A stretch of 64,000 nucleotides of DNA from Mytilisepta virgata (lineage: Eukaryota; Mollusca; Bivalvia; Mytilida; Mytilidae), in assembly GCA_028015205.1 (NCBI GenBank), contig CM051519.1, positions 87,875,539 to 87,939,538 on the forward strand. The letters run 5' to 3'. The position numbers and the translations under genes are program-made. Every line of letters begins with the position of its first letter. Position 1 is the first letter of the stretch. Positions 52,201 through 63,044 of this stretch are shown one piece after another. Below the pieces are notes generated by a model. That model had not been told where the DNA came from, ran no database searches, and saw only the letters and a list, made by a program, of their open reading frames with translations.

Positions 52201-55200
52201 GCTTGCTTGAGACATCTTTGGTCATTTGAAATAAGCAAAAACTTATCTAACCATTCGGATTACATTACGATAGTAGCGTCCTCCTGTGGAATATTGTGGA
52301 ACTATTTCATTCTTGATTTGTAACTTGTAGTTTTTCTTGATAAACAAAACTTCTCATTGGCTGTCAGCGGTAACAATTATATTTACACATTTTCCAAAAA
52401 CATGACTCAAACCAAGAATTTACATTTCACAGATAGAGAGTTTTAATGTTTACTTTCCATACAAACCTAGAAATTCCATTTTACAAATTAAGAAATTTAT
52501 AAATTCATTGTTACAATTTAGAATGAAGAAATTTAATTGAACAAATAAAGAAATATCATTTCACAAATTAACAAATGTAGAATTTCATGTAACGAACGAA
52601 GAAAATACGTTAACAAATTAAGAAATTGCATTTACACATTAAGAAGTTACATTTCACAAATCAAGAAATGTAGAAATTCATGTAACGGATGGAAAAAATA
52701 CATGTTACAAATTAAGAAATTACATTTTACAAATGAAGAAATGTATAATTCCCTTCCATACAATGGAAGGTTTACTTGGGTTGGCCTTAGGCGAGATTTA
52801 AGATCTTTGGATATTAAATTTTTCATGAAGGACATAATTGTTTTATTATACTCTAATAACCACTGGCTTCAGTGTTTTGAATCTGAACCAAGACAACATT
52901 GTGGCCTCCAATATTAATGCATTGAATGATGTTGTCAAAAGTGAAAATATTCTTATGTAGAGGATGTAATCTTTGTGCTAAGGGATTCTCTTCATCACAG
53001 CAGCACTAAACCATATCTGACTACTTTATAGGTAAACCTGGAAGATGGTGTTCCACAAAATTGTTTAAATGAAACATGCACATCAGGAGCTGGTACTTTG
53101 GTGTTAGAATTTGCTGTATTGTCAAGATTACTGGGTGATCCTATTTATGAATCTTATGCAAGAAGATCAGTTAAAAAATTGTGGCAGCTAAAATCAAATG
53201 TTACTGGATTATTGGGTAAGTGAACAAATGTATATTGATTTTAAATACAAGGTTCTGGTATATTAAACTAAAAGTAGAAGTTTTAATATAACATTCATGT
53301 TTACAGTGAAAAAACTTAAATGGAATCAAGAATCCTTACTAGATTAAAAGGTCATTGGTAAAGATCACATTGGCTATAAACCTCCCAAAATTACAATCAA
53401 ACAGTATTTTCACCTGTACAACAAATGTTTGTAATGTTTCCCAATAACCTATCATACTTAACATTAACCCTTTCACCGATGAGTCCCCACAGGAAGTAAC
53501 CCTTGCATAATGGCTTCCTGACAAGATGGCAGACTTGAGTGGCTACTTCTTTGTTAATGCTTTAGAGTATTAATTTGGGGTCATTTATTCTTTATTTTAA
53601 TAAAAAGGTTAATAAAATATGTTCTCTCTGCTATCTTTTTGGTTTTAGTTGAATGAAAATGCGAAGATTCGGTAGCAAACATTGGTTCCCGCCGCTGGAC
53701 ATGTTGAAATTCTTCAAATATCGTTAAAATTGCTCTAAATATGCAATTTTGTCATTAAAAATTATAAAACTTATTTCAAGAAATAAACTTCAAATCATCG
53801 ATGTCCATTCCAATCAATTTTTGACAAATTTGGCAAATTTGATATGAAATAATCCAATCTTGCCAAAAAATTTCTAAAATTCATTTTCCTAACTTTAAAA
53901 TCCCATAAAATCCTCAGATTTTGGTCTTTTTCACGCAGTTTTTTTGTTAAAGATCTACCATTGTTTTATCTTTATCCAGGTTTCAAATATAAGAAAGTTA
54001 ACTCTTGATGTTTGCTCCAAGAGCGCTAACTATAAAACATATGCGAGAATCCTGGTAAACTGGGATTCGTCGTCAGTGAGTTGACTCAGGAATCCCGGTA
54101 AACTGGGACTCATAGGCGAAAGGGTTAAGACTTGTTACATTCTATATTTTTTGCTACAGGTTTTTTCTAAAAATTAGTTATTTCAATTGAATATTTTATT
54201 TACACGTAATACAGGAAATGTTTTAAACATCCAGACTGGGGAATGGACAGGAGAAATGAGTGGTTTAGGTGCAGGTCAAGATTCCTTTTATGAATATCTT
54301 TTAAAGGTAAGTTTGGAAAACCACCATATAGAGGAGACAGAAGAGTCATCTAATGAACATAATATTTCTTTGCTTACTGTTTTTTACTAAAGAAAGTATC
54401 CATTTGTCAAAAGTTTAAAGCCTTTTGCTAATGAATTTCCAATTTGTCAAACTATCAAGTGTGGATAAATTTCTTAATCCCCACTGTTCAGTGATAGAAA
54501 CAGTTATTTTAATGATTGAATAGAAAATCCCGAAATTATAGATAATGTGTCATGTAGATTTGGTGCAAACTTGCATGCAATAATAAAATGAACATTTAAC
54601 AACCTGGACAAGACTTGTTTAAATACATAAAGAATTCAAGAAATCTTTTTCTGTTTCAGAGTTACATCTTGTTTGGTGAAACAGATGATCTAGATATGTT
54701 TAATGAAGCTTATGAAATAATAAGATTTCATTTACGCAGAGGGTAAGTTAGTACAAAATGTATACACATAATAACTGCACATGAGGTCTGTAGGGAAATT
54801 ATTGTTCCAAGTGTTAGACTATTGACCTGGGTGGAAAAACTAATTATTGATGTTTGGCCCCAAGTCACCAGTCTAGCACAAGGGACAATAGATATCACTA
54901 CTAAATGAGCATGCAGTCATTAAGTATTTTATTGCAACAATTTTAAGAGTAAATACAAAAAAACTAGTCGAAACAGCCCCGCTGCATATCCCTGTGCTAC
55001 TCTTGTTATTTTGAAATCCATACAATCCAAACTAGTGCTATTGCTATAGTGATTCCAAATATACATGGTTGCTAAGTGGAAAGAAATCACAAATAAAGTA
55101 GTGTTTCATGAAATTTACTAAAATTGGAATAATATGCTCTAAAAAAATCTATAGTTGGTAAGTAAAATTCCAAAAATAATAGCCTTAGATACTTCAGGAA

Positions 55201-58200
55201 ATTTACCGAAATTGGAATCACATTTTTTGAAATCCATTAAGTTAAAAAAAAAGTGCCGTTGTTATAGTGATTCCAAATATATATGGTTGCTAAGTAGCAG
55301 TCACAAATAAACTAGTCTTTGAATCTTTCAGGAAATTTATGAAAATTGGAATCACATAATTTTGAAAACCAAATGATCCTGATAAGTCTTAAAGCTAATA
55401 TGATAAAAAAAATTATAATTGCTATTAAAGTAAAATTCAAAAAATAATAGTCATAGACATTTTCAGGAAATTTACCAAAGGTGGAACCGAATCTTAAAAC
55501 AATTTGAAACATTTGGCACAATCTACATTGGCAGGGCAATTACTGAGCCAACTTTCAGTTCCATATTCCAAATAATGTGAGAGGAGTTGCATGACAAAGG
55601 AATAATGTACCCTTCGGCTGCCTGTGTAACCCGGCACTAGGGGCTATATTCAAATTCTGAAACCTTTGGCACAATCTACATTGACAGGGCAATTACTGAG
55701 CCAACTTTAGGTTCCGTATTCCAAAAGACCTTTGAGGATTTGTGTTACAAAGGAATAATATACCCTTAGGCTCCCTTTGTAGCCCGGCCCCCAGGGGTGT
55801 TATTCAAATTACAAATAAAAATAAAATACATGTACTTTGACACAGTCCCCACACACAGTGCAGTTAATGACCCAAGTTTTATCTTTCTACATCCAGTGGT
55901 TACTGAGATTATCCTGGACATTACTATGTACCTACGTACGCCGAACAGAAAAACAGTACCCTCTGGTAATATGGATTTTGCAATATCAATGAGACAGCAT
56001 CAAAAGATTGAACAAGGGAAACAGTAATGTCATTTTGTATTTAAATGCAATTGATTGTAAAGAGCAGATCCTCAATGATGATGAAGTAACATAAAGTGGT
56101 TAATCTGTTTTTTTTTTGTCCCCCGCTGCATTGTGACAGAGGGACTTAGTAATGGTCTGCATCCGTCCGTCACAGTTATTTGTCTTTGCAGCTCCCCTCA
56201 GACCGCGGATTGTTAGTCAGCTTTTGTACTTGATCATATTGCCATTTTGATTCAACAAATTTTACTGGAGTTATAAGACTTCAAGTTTTTTCCTCCATTT
56301 GACACTATAGGAACACTTTTTGGATGCAACTCAGACGGCTGATCTGATTTCGTCAAAATTTTGTAGGACGGTTAGTCACCATATGTACTTTATCCTATTG
56401 CACCGCCATTTTGATTTGACAAATTTTACAGGAATTATGTGAGCTATTGACATCACTTGGCGTCCGTCATTGTAAAATTTCCTTTAAAGATCTTCACCTC
56501 TGAAACCATAGGCCAATTGGAACAAAACTTGGCAGCAATGATCCTTAGGTGGTCCTCTTTCAGGATTATATCTGCATGTGTCATCCAAGATTGCCGACAG
56601 AGCCGAACTTAGTTTAACATAGGACTCTATTGGAAATTTAAAGATCTTCTTGTCTGAAACCACTAGGTTAATTGAAACAAAACTGGGCAGCGATGGTCTT
56701 TGGGTGGTCCTCTTTCAGATTATATTCAATGACCCTGCCCATCATCCAAGACAGCTGGAAGAGCCGAACATAGTTTAACAAAGGACACTATGGGAAATTT
56801 ACTTAAAGATCTTCTTGTCTGAAAACACTTGGCCAATTTGAACAAAAGTTGGCAGCAATGGTCCTTAAGTGGTTCTCTTTCAGAGTTATATCTGATGACC
56901 CTGTCCACCATCTAAAATGGCTGCCAGAGCGGAACCAATTTAACATAGGCCTAATGGGAAAGTTCACTGAAAGATCTTCTTGTTCATGTTGTTTGAAACC
57001 AGTGAACCAATTGGAACTTGACAACAATGGTCCAGGGTTCCAGTCAAGATGGATATAGTCCAGGTGAGCGATACAGGTTCTAGTTTTATTATGTGTTGAC
57101 ATCCATACTGTGCCCCCATTTCAATACACATTTTGTATATCTTGTGGGGATAACTTTTCTCTGTGGCGGGGAACATATGGCTACGTGTAGCAATCTTGTA
57201 TTTCTGTCCGTCACTTCAAATTGGTTTCCCGAAAAGAGGATTACAACCATGCAATTTGATCTCCAAAAGTGTAAATACTTATAAACGTTAAATAATGCAG
57301 ACCAATACTCATTTGTATATACTGTAACTGAAACATCCACTTCCATATGGTTCTGTATCGTCTGTTCTCCAGTATTTCCCTAATTTTGTGGTATGCAGGG
57401 ACTAAAAATTCTTGAAACATTAATTGCATCACCATGTTGTCTTTGTGAGCAGCAAGTCATTAGTTTGAGCGTATGACGTTGTGATAACGTGCGTGCAAAA
57501 AATTAATACATAGCAAGGCCCGTTTCGTTCATTACAATCTTTAGTTGAAATTCAAATTTAATCACATGGTAAAAACATTAAAATTTTATTGGACAAAAAT
57601 ATAAGAGGTGTAATAGTGAAGAATAGTACATACAGTGTTAAAATTTGATACATGTTGCAGCTTCAGATCAATTTTAAAAACAGAAATTTTAGTTGAACTA
57701 GTTAACTGATACAAAATGTTTGGCCTTGCATAAAATTCAGATATAATTAGTCTATACAATAATAATTTCTTATCCTAACTTTGACCTTGAATGTAGTCCT
57801 TTCTTATCATTTTAGGAGATTAAAATGTAATAATGGTTCTGGATATCCTCCATTGTATGTTAATGTACATATGAAGACTGGTGATACTGTAAATAATTGG
57901 ATTGATTCAATGCAGGCAGCATGGTCAAGTGTTCAGGTAATAAACTAATAGGTTTACAACAGGCAGCATGGTCAAGTGTTCAGGTAATAAACTAATAGGT
58001 TTACAACAGGCAGCATGGTCAAGTGTTTGGAGAATAAACTAATAGGTTTACAACAGGCAGCATGGTCAAGTGTTCAGGTAATAAACTAATAGGTTTACAC
58101 CAGGCAGCATGGTCAAGTGTTCGGGGAATAAACTAATAGGTTTACAACAGGCAGCATGGTCAAGTGTTCGGGGAATAAACTAATAGGTTTACAACAGGCA

Positions 58201-61200
58201 GCATGGTCAAGTGTTCAGGTAATAAACTAATAGGTTTACAACAGGCAGCATGGTCAAGTGTTCAGGTAATAAACTAATAGGTTTACAACAGGCAGCATGG
58301 TCAAGTGTTCAGGTAATAAACTAATAGGTTTACAACAGGCAGCATGGTCAAGTGTTCAGGTAATAAACTAATAGGTTTGCAACAGGCAGCATAGTCAAGT
58401 GTTCAGGTAATAAACTAATAGGATTACAACAGGCAGCATGGTCAAGTGTTCAGGTAATAAACTAATAGGTTTACAACAGGCAGCATGGTCAAGTGTTCAG
58501 GGAATAAACTAATAGGTTTACAACAGGCAGCATGGTCAAGTTTTCAGGTAATAAACTAATAGGTTTACAACAGGCAGCACGGTCAAGTGTTCGGGGAATA
58601 AACTAATAGGTTTACAACAGGCAGCATGGTCAAGTGTTTGGAGAATAAACTAATAGGTTTACAACAGGCAGCATGGTCAAGTTTTCAGGTAATAAACTAA
58701 TAGGTTTACAACAGGCAGCACGGTCAAGTGTTCGGGGAATAAACTAATAGGTTTACAACAGGCAGCATGGTCAAGTGTTCGGGGAATAAACTAATAGGTT
58801 TACAACAGGCAGCACGGTCAAGTGTTCAGGTAATAAACTAATAGGTTTACAACAGGCAGCATGGTCAAGTGTTTGGAGAATAAACTAATAGGTTTACAAC
58901 AGGCAGCATGGTCAAGTGTTCAGGTAATAAACTAATAGGATTACAACAGGCAGCATGGTCAAGTGTTGAGGTAATAAACTAATAGGTTTACAACAGGTAG
59001 CATGGTCAAGTGTTCAGGGAATAAACTAATAGGTTTACAACAGGCAGCATGGTCAAGTGTTCGGGGAATAAACTAATAGGTTTACAACAGGCAGCATGGT
59101 CAAGTATTCAGGTAATAAACTAATAGGTTTACAACAGGCAGGATGGTCAAGTGTTCGGGGAATAAACTAATAGGTTTACAACAGGCAGCATGGTCAAGTG
59201 TTCAGGTAATAAACTAATAGGTTTACAACAGGCAGCATGGTCAAGTGTTTGGGGAATAAACTAATAGGTTTACAACAGGCAGCATGGTAAAGTGTTCAGG
59301 TAATAAACTAATAGGTTTACAACAGGCAGCATGGTCAAGTGTTCAAGTAATAAACTAATAGGTTTACAACAGGCAGCATGGTCAAGTATTCAGGTAATAA
59401 ACTAATAGGTTTACAACAGGCAGCATCATCAAGTGTTCAGGGAATAAACTAATAGGTTTACAACAGGCAGCACGGTCAAGTGTTCGGGGAATAAACTAAT
59501 AGGTTTACAACAGGCAGCATGGTCAAGTGTTCGGGGAATAAACTAATAGGTTTACAACAGGCAGCACGGTCAAGTGTTCAGGTAATAAACTAATAGGTTT
59601 ACAACAGGCAGCATGGTCAAGTGTTCAGGTAATAAACTAATAGGTTTACAACAGGCAGCATGGTCAAGTGTTTGGAGAATAAACTAATAGGTTTACAACA
59701 GGCAGCATGGTCAAGTGTTCAGGTAATAAACTAATAGGTTTACACCAGGCAGCATGGTCAAGTGTTCGGGGAATAAACTAATAGGTTTACAACAGGCAGC
59801 ATGGTCAAGTGTTCAGGTAATAAACTAATAGGTTTACAACAGGCAGCATCATCAAGTGTTCAGGGAATAAACTAATAGGTTTACAACAGGCAGCATGGTC
59901 AAGTGTTTGGGGAATAAACTAATAGGTTTACAACAGGCAGCATGGTCAAGTGTTCAGGTAATAAACTAATATGTTTACAACAGGCAGCATAGTCAAGTGT
60001 TTGGGGAATAAACTAATAGGTTTACAACAGACAGGATGGTCAAGTGTTCAGGTAATAAACTAATAAAAATTCTCAAACTCAGACGCTAAATTCTATGCAA
60101 TTCTATTGATCAGTATTTGAGTTTAGGACATGTTGAGCAAATCTGTAAATTTGAGAAGTTTTATTGAACCCATGCCTGATTATTTTTCATGCTTGTGGTG
60201 TTGACTCTTACTGTTGGTTGATCACGACACACCGATGCCTAGATTTAAACATTTTTTTCTGTATTTTGTTCTATGGATGTTTTCTAATTTATCATTGACC
60301 CATATGCTTACAGTTTCATATTATGTAATAAAGTCACAAACAAAAACACAAGTGTTTTTATGCTTTATGATTTTTTTCTATTTATATAAATATTTTCTAT
60401 TGCTTTGACACAGGTGTTAAATGGTGATATAGAAGAAGCTATTTGTTCCCATGCCTTATATTATTTTATATGGAAAAAATATGGATTTTTACCAGAACGT
60501 TATAACTGGAATTTACGGGTACCTGAAGTCATGTTTTATCCACTGCGACCAGAACTAGTCGAATCCACGTACTTCCTGTATCAAGCCACTAAAAACCCAT
60601 TCTACCTCCATGTTGGGAAGGAAATCCTTCAAAACATAGATACCTATGCAAAAGCAGAGTATGTATTATTGAAATATTTAGTATAATGATTTAGGTTTTT
60701 TAACATTTACAAAAGAATTTCTTACTGTAGTAGATAGCATATTTGGTTAGAGTGCAAGATCATTTCAATTTTCTTAAAGTTATGTTATATTTGTAATGCT
60801 TATCTGAAAAAAACTTCATCCAAATAACTGCATGGAGAAGCAATGATGTATGATTTATGTACTTAAAATTTGATGTATTATGATTTCGAGTCTTAAAACT
60901 GCTGCCCCAAGTCTGGGCAATTTCCATGTTTTCTATACAGAGGTCACTTTGACTTCCAACGGCCACAGCATGTCACATAGAAGGCCGTCAGACATCAGAG
61001 CAATCTCGGACTATCCTAAACCATTCAACGGATTTTGATGAAACTTTATATGAATGTTGGGCATCATATGCAGATGTGCATGAAGCAAGATGATTATTGC
61101 CGGATGCATGCAAAGGGAGCTAATTCAACTTAAGGGATTACATGTTTAAAGCTTGTAAGCACAACTCCTCCTAAACTGTTCAAGGATTTTGATGAAACTT

Positions 61201-61920
61201 TATATGAAGGTTAGGCATCATATGTAGATGTGCATGATGCAAGATAATTATGATGGATGCTTGCAAAGGGGGATAATCTATGTAAGCGCAACTCCTAGTA
61301 TGCAAGCGGGGGGTATCACTCAATGAGGTTACTCACAGTTCTAGTTTAACATAGGACACTATGGGAAAATTCATTAAATAATCTTCTTGTCTGAAACCAC
61401 TGAGCCAATTGGAAAAAGACATTGCACCAGTGGTTCTTAGATGGTCCTCTTTCAGAATTGTGTCCGATGAACTGGACTGTCAACCAAGATGGATCCCTAT
61501 GTGAAAATTTAATTGCAGATCATAATTCCTTAAACTTGGCCATTTGGAACCAGACTAATGGCAGCAATGGTCCTCAGATGGTCCTCTTTCAGAATTGTGT
61601 TTGATAACCTGGAATGTCAACTAAGATGGCCACCACAGCCTAACTCACTTTAACATTGTACCCTACGGGAAAACCAGCCAAGATAACTGCTACACTTAGA
61701 TTTTCAGTCCAGCTCAAGATGGACAAGTTAGATATAGGTGAGTGATAAATGCTTTTGAGAGCCTCTAGTTTCAAAGTGATACAGATAGCTAATTTAATTT
61801 AAATAATGATATAATATCTTTAGATGTGGTTATGGCACAATACATGATGTAAATACAAAAGAATTAGAAGATAGAATGGAAAGTTTCTTCCTTAGTGAAA
61901 CATGTAAATACCTATACTTG
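49034..61920 (+). CDS. EDEM1: EDEM1-like ER degradation-enhancing alpha-mannosidase-like protein, 5' ten exons
   Basis: A GH47-family protein of the ER that trims or recognises mannose on misfolded glycoproteins and passes them to ER-associated degradation. Exons 49034-49290, 50603-50675, 51064-51164, 51443-51614, 53032-53215, 54215-54306, 54660-54742, 57816-57936, 60414-60658 and 61824-61920 join in phase to 475 codons. Residues ~5-24 form a hydrophobic signal or anchor. GH47 blocks include [90 protein letters not shown] and [17 protein letters not shown]. The last two favour EDEM1 over EDEM2/3. The C-terminus lies beyond the window. Exon 8's donor region has been expanded into a minisatellite. 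Confidence 0.95.
50603..50675 (+). CDS. EDEM1: EDEM1 coding exon 2
   Basis: Acceptor TATTTTTCAG, donor GCG|GTAATA. Encodes [20 protein letters not shown] and DTLA, the conserved GH47 N-terminal block. Ends in phase 0. Confidence 0.93.
51064..51164 (+). CDS. EDEM1: EDEM1 coding exon 3
   Basis: Acceptor TTATTTTTCAG, donor AG|GTAGGG. Encodes [19 protein letters not shown] through QVFEATI and a split arginine codon. Confidence 0.94.
51443..51614 (+). CDS. EDEM1: EDEM1 coding exon 4
   Basis: Acceptor TTTTTTCAATAG, donor AGG|GTATGT. Encodes [40 protein letters not shown] and TKTGIPFPR, a GH47 core block. Confidence 0.95.
51615..53031 (+). other. EDEM1 intron 4, AT-rich with short repeats
   Basis: From about 52440 to 52760, A/T-rich words (ACAAATTAAGAAATT, ATTTCATGTAACG) recur roughly every 20-22 bp. 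A longer ~92-bp duplication is marked by CATGTAACGAACG and CATGTAACGGATGG. No exon in between. Confidence 0.6.
53032..53215 (+). CDS. EDEM1: EDEM1 coding exon 5
   Basis: Acceptor ACTTTATAG, donor G|GTAAGT. Encodes [35 protein letters not shown] and [14 protein letters not shown] and NVTG are potential N-glycosylation sites. Confidence 0.95.
53468..54124. mobile_element. piggyBac-like MITE in EDEM1 intron 5 (657 bp)
   Basis: Flanked on both sides by TTAA (53464-53467 and 54125-54128). The left end CCCTTTCACCGATGAGTCCC and the inverted right end CCCTTTCGCCTATGAGTCCC match at 18 of 20 positions. TTAA duplication plus CCC-starting inverted repeats are the hallmark of piggyBac elements. No transposase frame inside, so it is non-autonomous. 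Confidence 0.85.
54215..54306 (+). CDS. EDEM1: EDEM1 coding exon 6
   Basis: Acceptor CGTAATACAG, donor AAG|GTAAGT. Encodes [18 protein letters not shown] and [12 protein letters not shown], the conserved substrate-cleft region of GH47 proteins. Confidence 0.95.
54660..54742 (+). CDS. EDEM1: EDEM1 coding exon 7
   Basis: Acceptor TCTGTTTCAG, donor GG|GTAAGT. Encodes [20 protein letters not shown] and IRFHLRR plus a split glycine codon. Confidence 0.94.
54743..56100 (+). other. EDEM1 intron 7, proximal part with local duplications
   Basis: ATAGTGATTCCAAATATA and TGGTTGCTAAGT occur near 55.05 and 55.27 kb, as part of a ~230-bp imperfect duplication. GGCACAATCTACATTG at 55515 and 55668 marks a second, ~153-bp duplication that continues through AATTACTGAGCCAACTTT. 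No coding sequence. Confidence 0.6.
56109..56440 (+). repeat. dispersed repeat starting TTTGTCCCCCGC
   Basis: A T run followed by GTCCCCCGCTGCATTG, CATCCGTCCGTCACAG, then two ~165-bp units containing GCCATTTTGATT and CAACAAATTTTACTGG. It abuts cassette element B. The inverted counterpart of its start is at about 48.06-48.12 kb. Confidence 0.55.
56440..57095 (+). repeat. cassette element with internal ~155-bp tandem units (copy B)
   Basis: Starts GTGAGCTATTGACATCACTT then GGCGTCCGTC. About three and a half units follow, each with AAGATCTTC, GAAACCA, CCAATTGGAAC, GCAATGGTCCTT, GGTCCTCTTTCAG and GAACATAGTTTAACA. It ends with TCCAGGTGAGCGATACAGG and TTCTAGTTTT. Same family as copies A, C and D; within EDEM1 intron 7. 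Confidence 0.75.
57816..57936 (+). CDS. EDEM1: EDEM1 coding exon 8 (source of the minisatellite)
   Basis: Acceptor TTATCATTTTAG, donor CAG|GTAATA. Encodes [19 protein letters not shown], then [15 protein letters not shown], ending in phase 0. Its last 24 bases and the donor are the first unit of the 47-bp tandem array that follows without a gap. Confidence 0.93.
57913..60066 (+). repeat. 47-bp minisatellite, about 46 units, built from the EDEM1 exon 8 splice junction
   Basis: Units start CAGGCAGCATGGTCAAGTG, continue TTCAG then GTAATAAACTAATAGG and TTTACAA. The first unit is the true end of exon 8 (57913-57936) plus intron start. The second begins at 57960, exactly 47 bp on, and units continue head-to-tail to about 60066. 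Counting by eye, about 25 units keep GT after the exon-like part; the rest read GGGAAT or GAGAAT there. Each unit also has TTTACAACAG before GCAGCATGG, an acceptor-like AG. The period is not a multiple of three and every unit contains TAA/TAG, so the array cannot be read through as coding sequence. Confidence 0.97.
60067..60413 (+). other. EDEM1 intron 8, part after the minisatellite
   Basis: T-rich, ending with the true exon 9 acceptor at 60413. A 64-codon plus frame here is a chance frame. Confidence 0.6.
60414..60658 (+). CDS. EDEM1: EDEM1 coding exon 9
   Basis: Acceptor TTGACACAG, donor GA|GTATGT. Encodes [46 protein letters not shown] and [11 protein letters not shown], among the most conserved EDEM1 segments. 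Confidence 0.96.
60659..61329 (+). other. EDEM1 intron 9, proximal part with a short duplication
   Basis: GGATTTTGATGAAACTTTATATGAA-type sequence with CATCATATG, GATGTGCATGA and CAAGATNATTAT occurs at about 61030 and again at about 61180, a ~155-bp imperfect tandem duplication. No exon seen. Confidence 0.55.
61330..61775 (+). repeat. cassette element, 5'-truncated (copy C)
   Basis: Begins inside a unit (AGTTTAACATAGGACACTAT) and holds about two units with GGTCCTCTTTCAGAATTGTG. It ends with TAGGTGAGTGATAAATGC and GAGCCTCTAGTTT, the same 3' module as copies A and B. Lies in EDEM1 intron 9. Confidence 0.7.
61824..61920 (+). CDS. EDEM1: EDEM1 coding exon 10
   Basis: Acceptor AATATCTTTAG, donor TTG|GTAAGT, phase 0. 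Encodes [20 protein letters not shown] and [12 protein letters not shown]. The next exon (expected LLFDE-like) was not found before 64000. Confidence 0.94.
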
Positions 61921-62228
61921 GTAAGTTCTGTATGTTATTGTGTTTGTGACATAGATGGAAAAAAAAACAATAAAAAGCACTGATATTTATGCAGGAATAT
62001 TGTTTTCTATGTCCAAATTTTAGATGGTGTAATGGACAACCCAAAATTGAGTGCATTATATGTTTAAACGAGGCACTAGACTGAGCAAAATTTGTCTGCT
62101 AAATATTGATCATATCACTTTTTATTAAACTACACACACAATAACCAGCAAAGAAATATAACATGATTGTCCACTTGCAAGTCCAGAAATTAACAAACAT
62201 ATAAATAGTCACAGAGATCAAGATATAC

Positions 62229-62741
62229 AGTGGAACCTCTGTAAACTGAACAGTTATGGGACCGTAGAAATTGGTTGGTTTTGAGAGGTTCTGTACTAAT
62301 CGTATCTTTACTGAAATATGACCGGAAGTAAATAAATTGAAATGTCAAAGACATGAATTTATATATATTCTGCATTTGCATTGTTTTTTTTTTAACTGTA
62401 ACTAGATCACGGTCTTTGAGCTTTGTCGTTATTTTTTGGTAGAAAATGGGGTTAAAATCTTTTATTGGAATGGACTTTTCCCTGTAAACATAAACGAAGC
62501 TTTGTATGAAATACACCACTCAATGACGAGCATGATGGTTTGGCAGGTTTTTAGAGATTTATTTGACAGGAAGACATATGTTTTGGACCAGAAATTATCT
62601 CCAGTATTCGGAATTCAGAGGGCCAGTTTTTGGGGGATGTTTTTACTTTAAAATATAGGTTTAAATTTTGGACCAAATGAAAGTGATTGGAATGCGGAGG
62701 AATCCGGTTTTCAGAGGGGCCGGTTTAGGAGAGTTCCACTG
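62229..62741. mobile_element. pogo/Tigger-like MITE (513 bp)
   Basis: TA|CAGTGGAACCTCTGTAAAC at the left and GAGAGTTCCACTG|TA at the right give short inverted termini (CAGTGGAAC..) with TA target duplications at 62227-62228 and 62742-62743. CAGT..GAACCTC ends with TA duplication are typical of pogo/Tigger-type mariner relatives. Inner sequences (AGAGGTTCTGTAC, TTTTCAGAGGGGCCGG) continue the imperfect inverted symmetry. Frames of 109 and 71 codons inside are not transposase. Confidence 0.8.
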
Positions 62742-63044
62742 TAAATGTTAAATACATTTGTGTAACTTGGAAGTTAAAAATTTGCAAATTGAGCAAAAAA
62801 TAATAATGGGCTGTGCAAGATTTCTGATAAACTCATGGCAGAAATATGTATATGTACAGCACTAACACAAATAATGAAGCACTTTCAGCTGAATTGTAAA
62901 ATGTTTCAGAAGAAGATGATTATTCGTATAGTTATTTTGTGGAATCTTTTTTTAATGCGTCTTCTTTTAAATAAATTAAAGAGATTATCAAACCTACACT
63001 TCCAGGTATGATTATAATCTATTTATTTTAGCAAAAATCTGCTT

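Noticed and set aside
57089..57435. overlapping frames on both strands near 57.1-57.4 kb
   Set aside because: They lie in an EDEM1 intron next to the cassette repeat, and none shows a recognisable domain or splice sites matching EDEM1 phase.
62436..62651. 71-codon plus frame in EDEM1's 3' region
   Set aside because: It falls inside the TA-flanked MITE and does not match the expected next EDEM1 exon.
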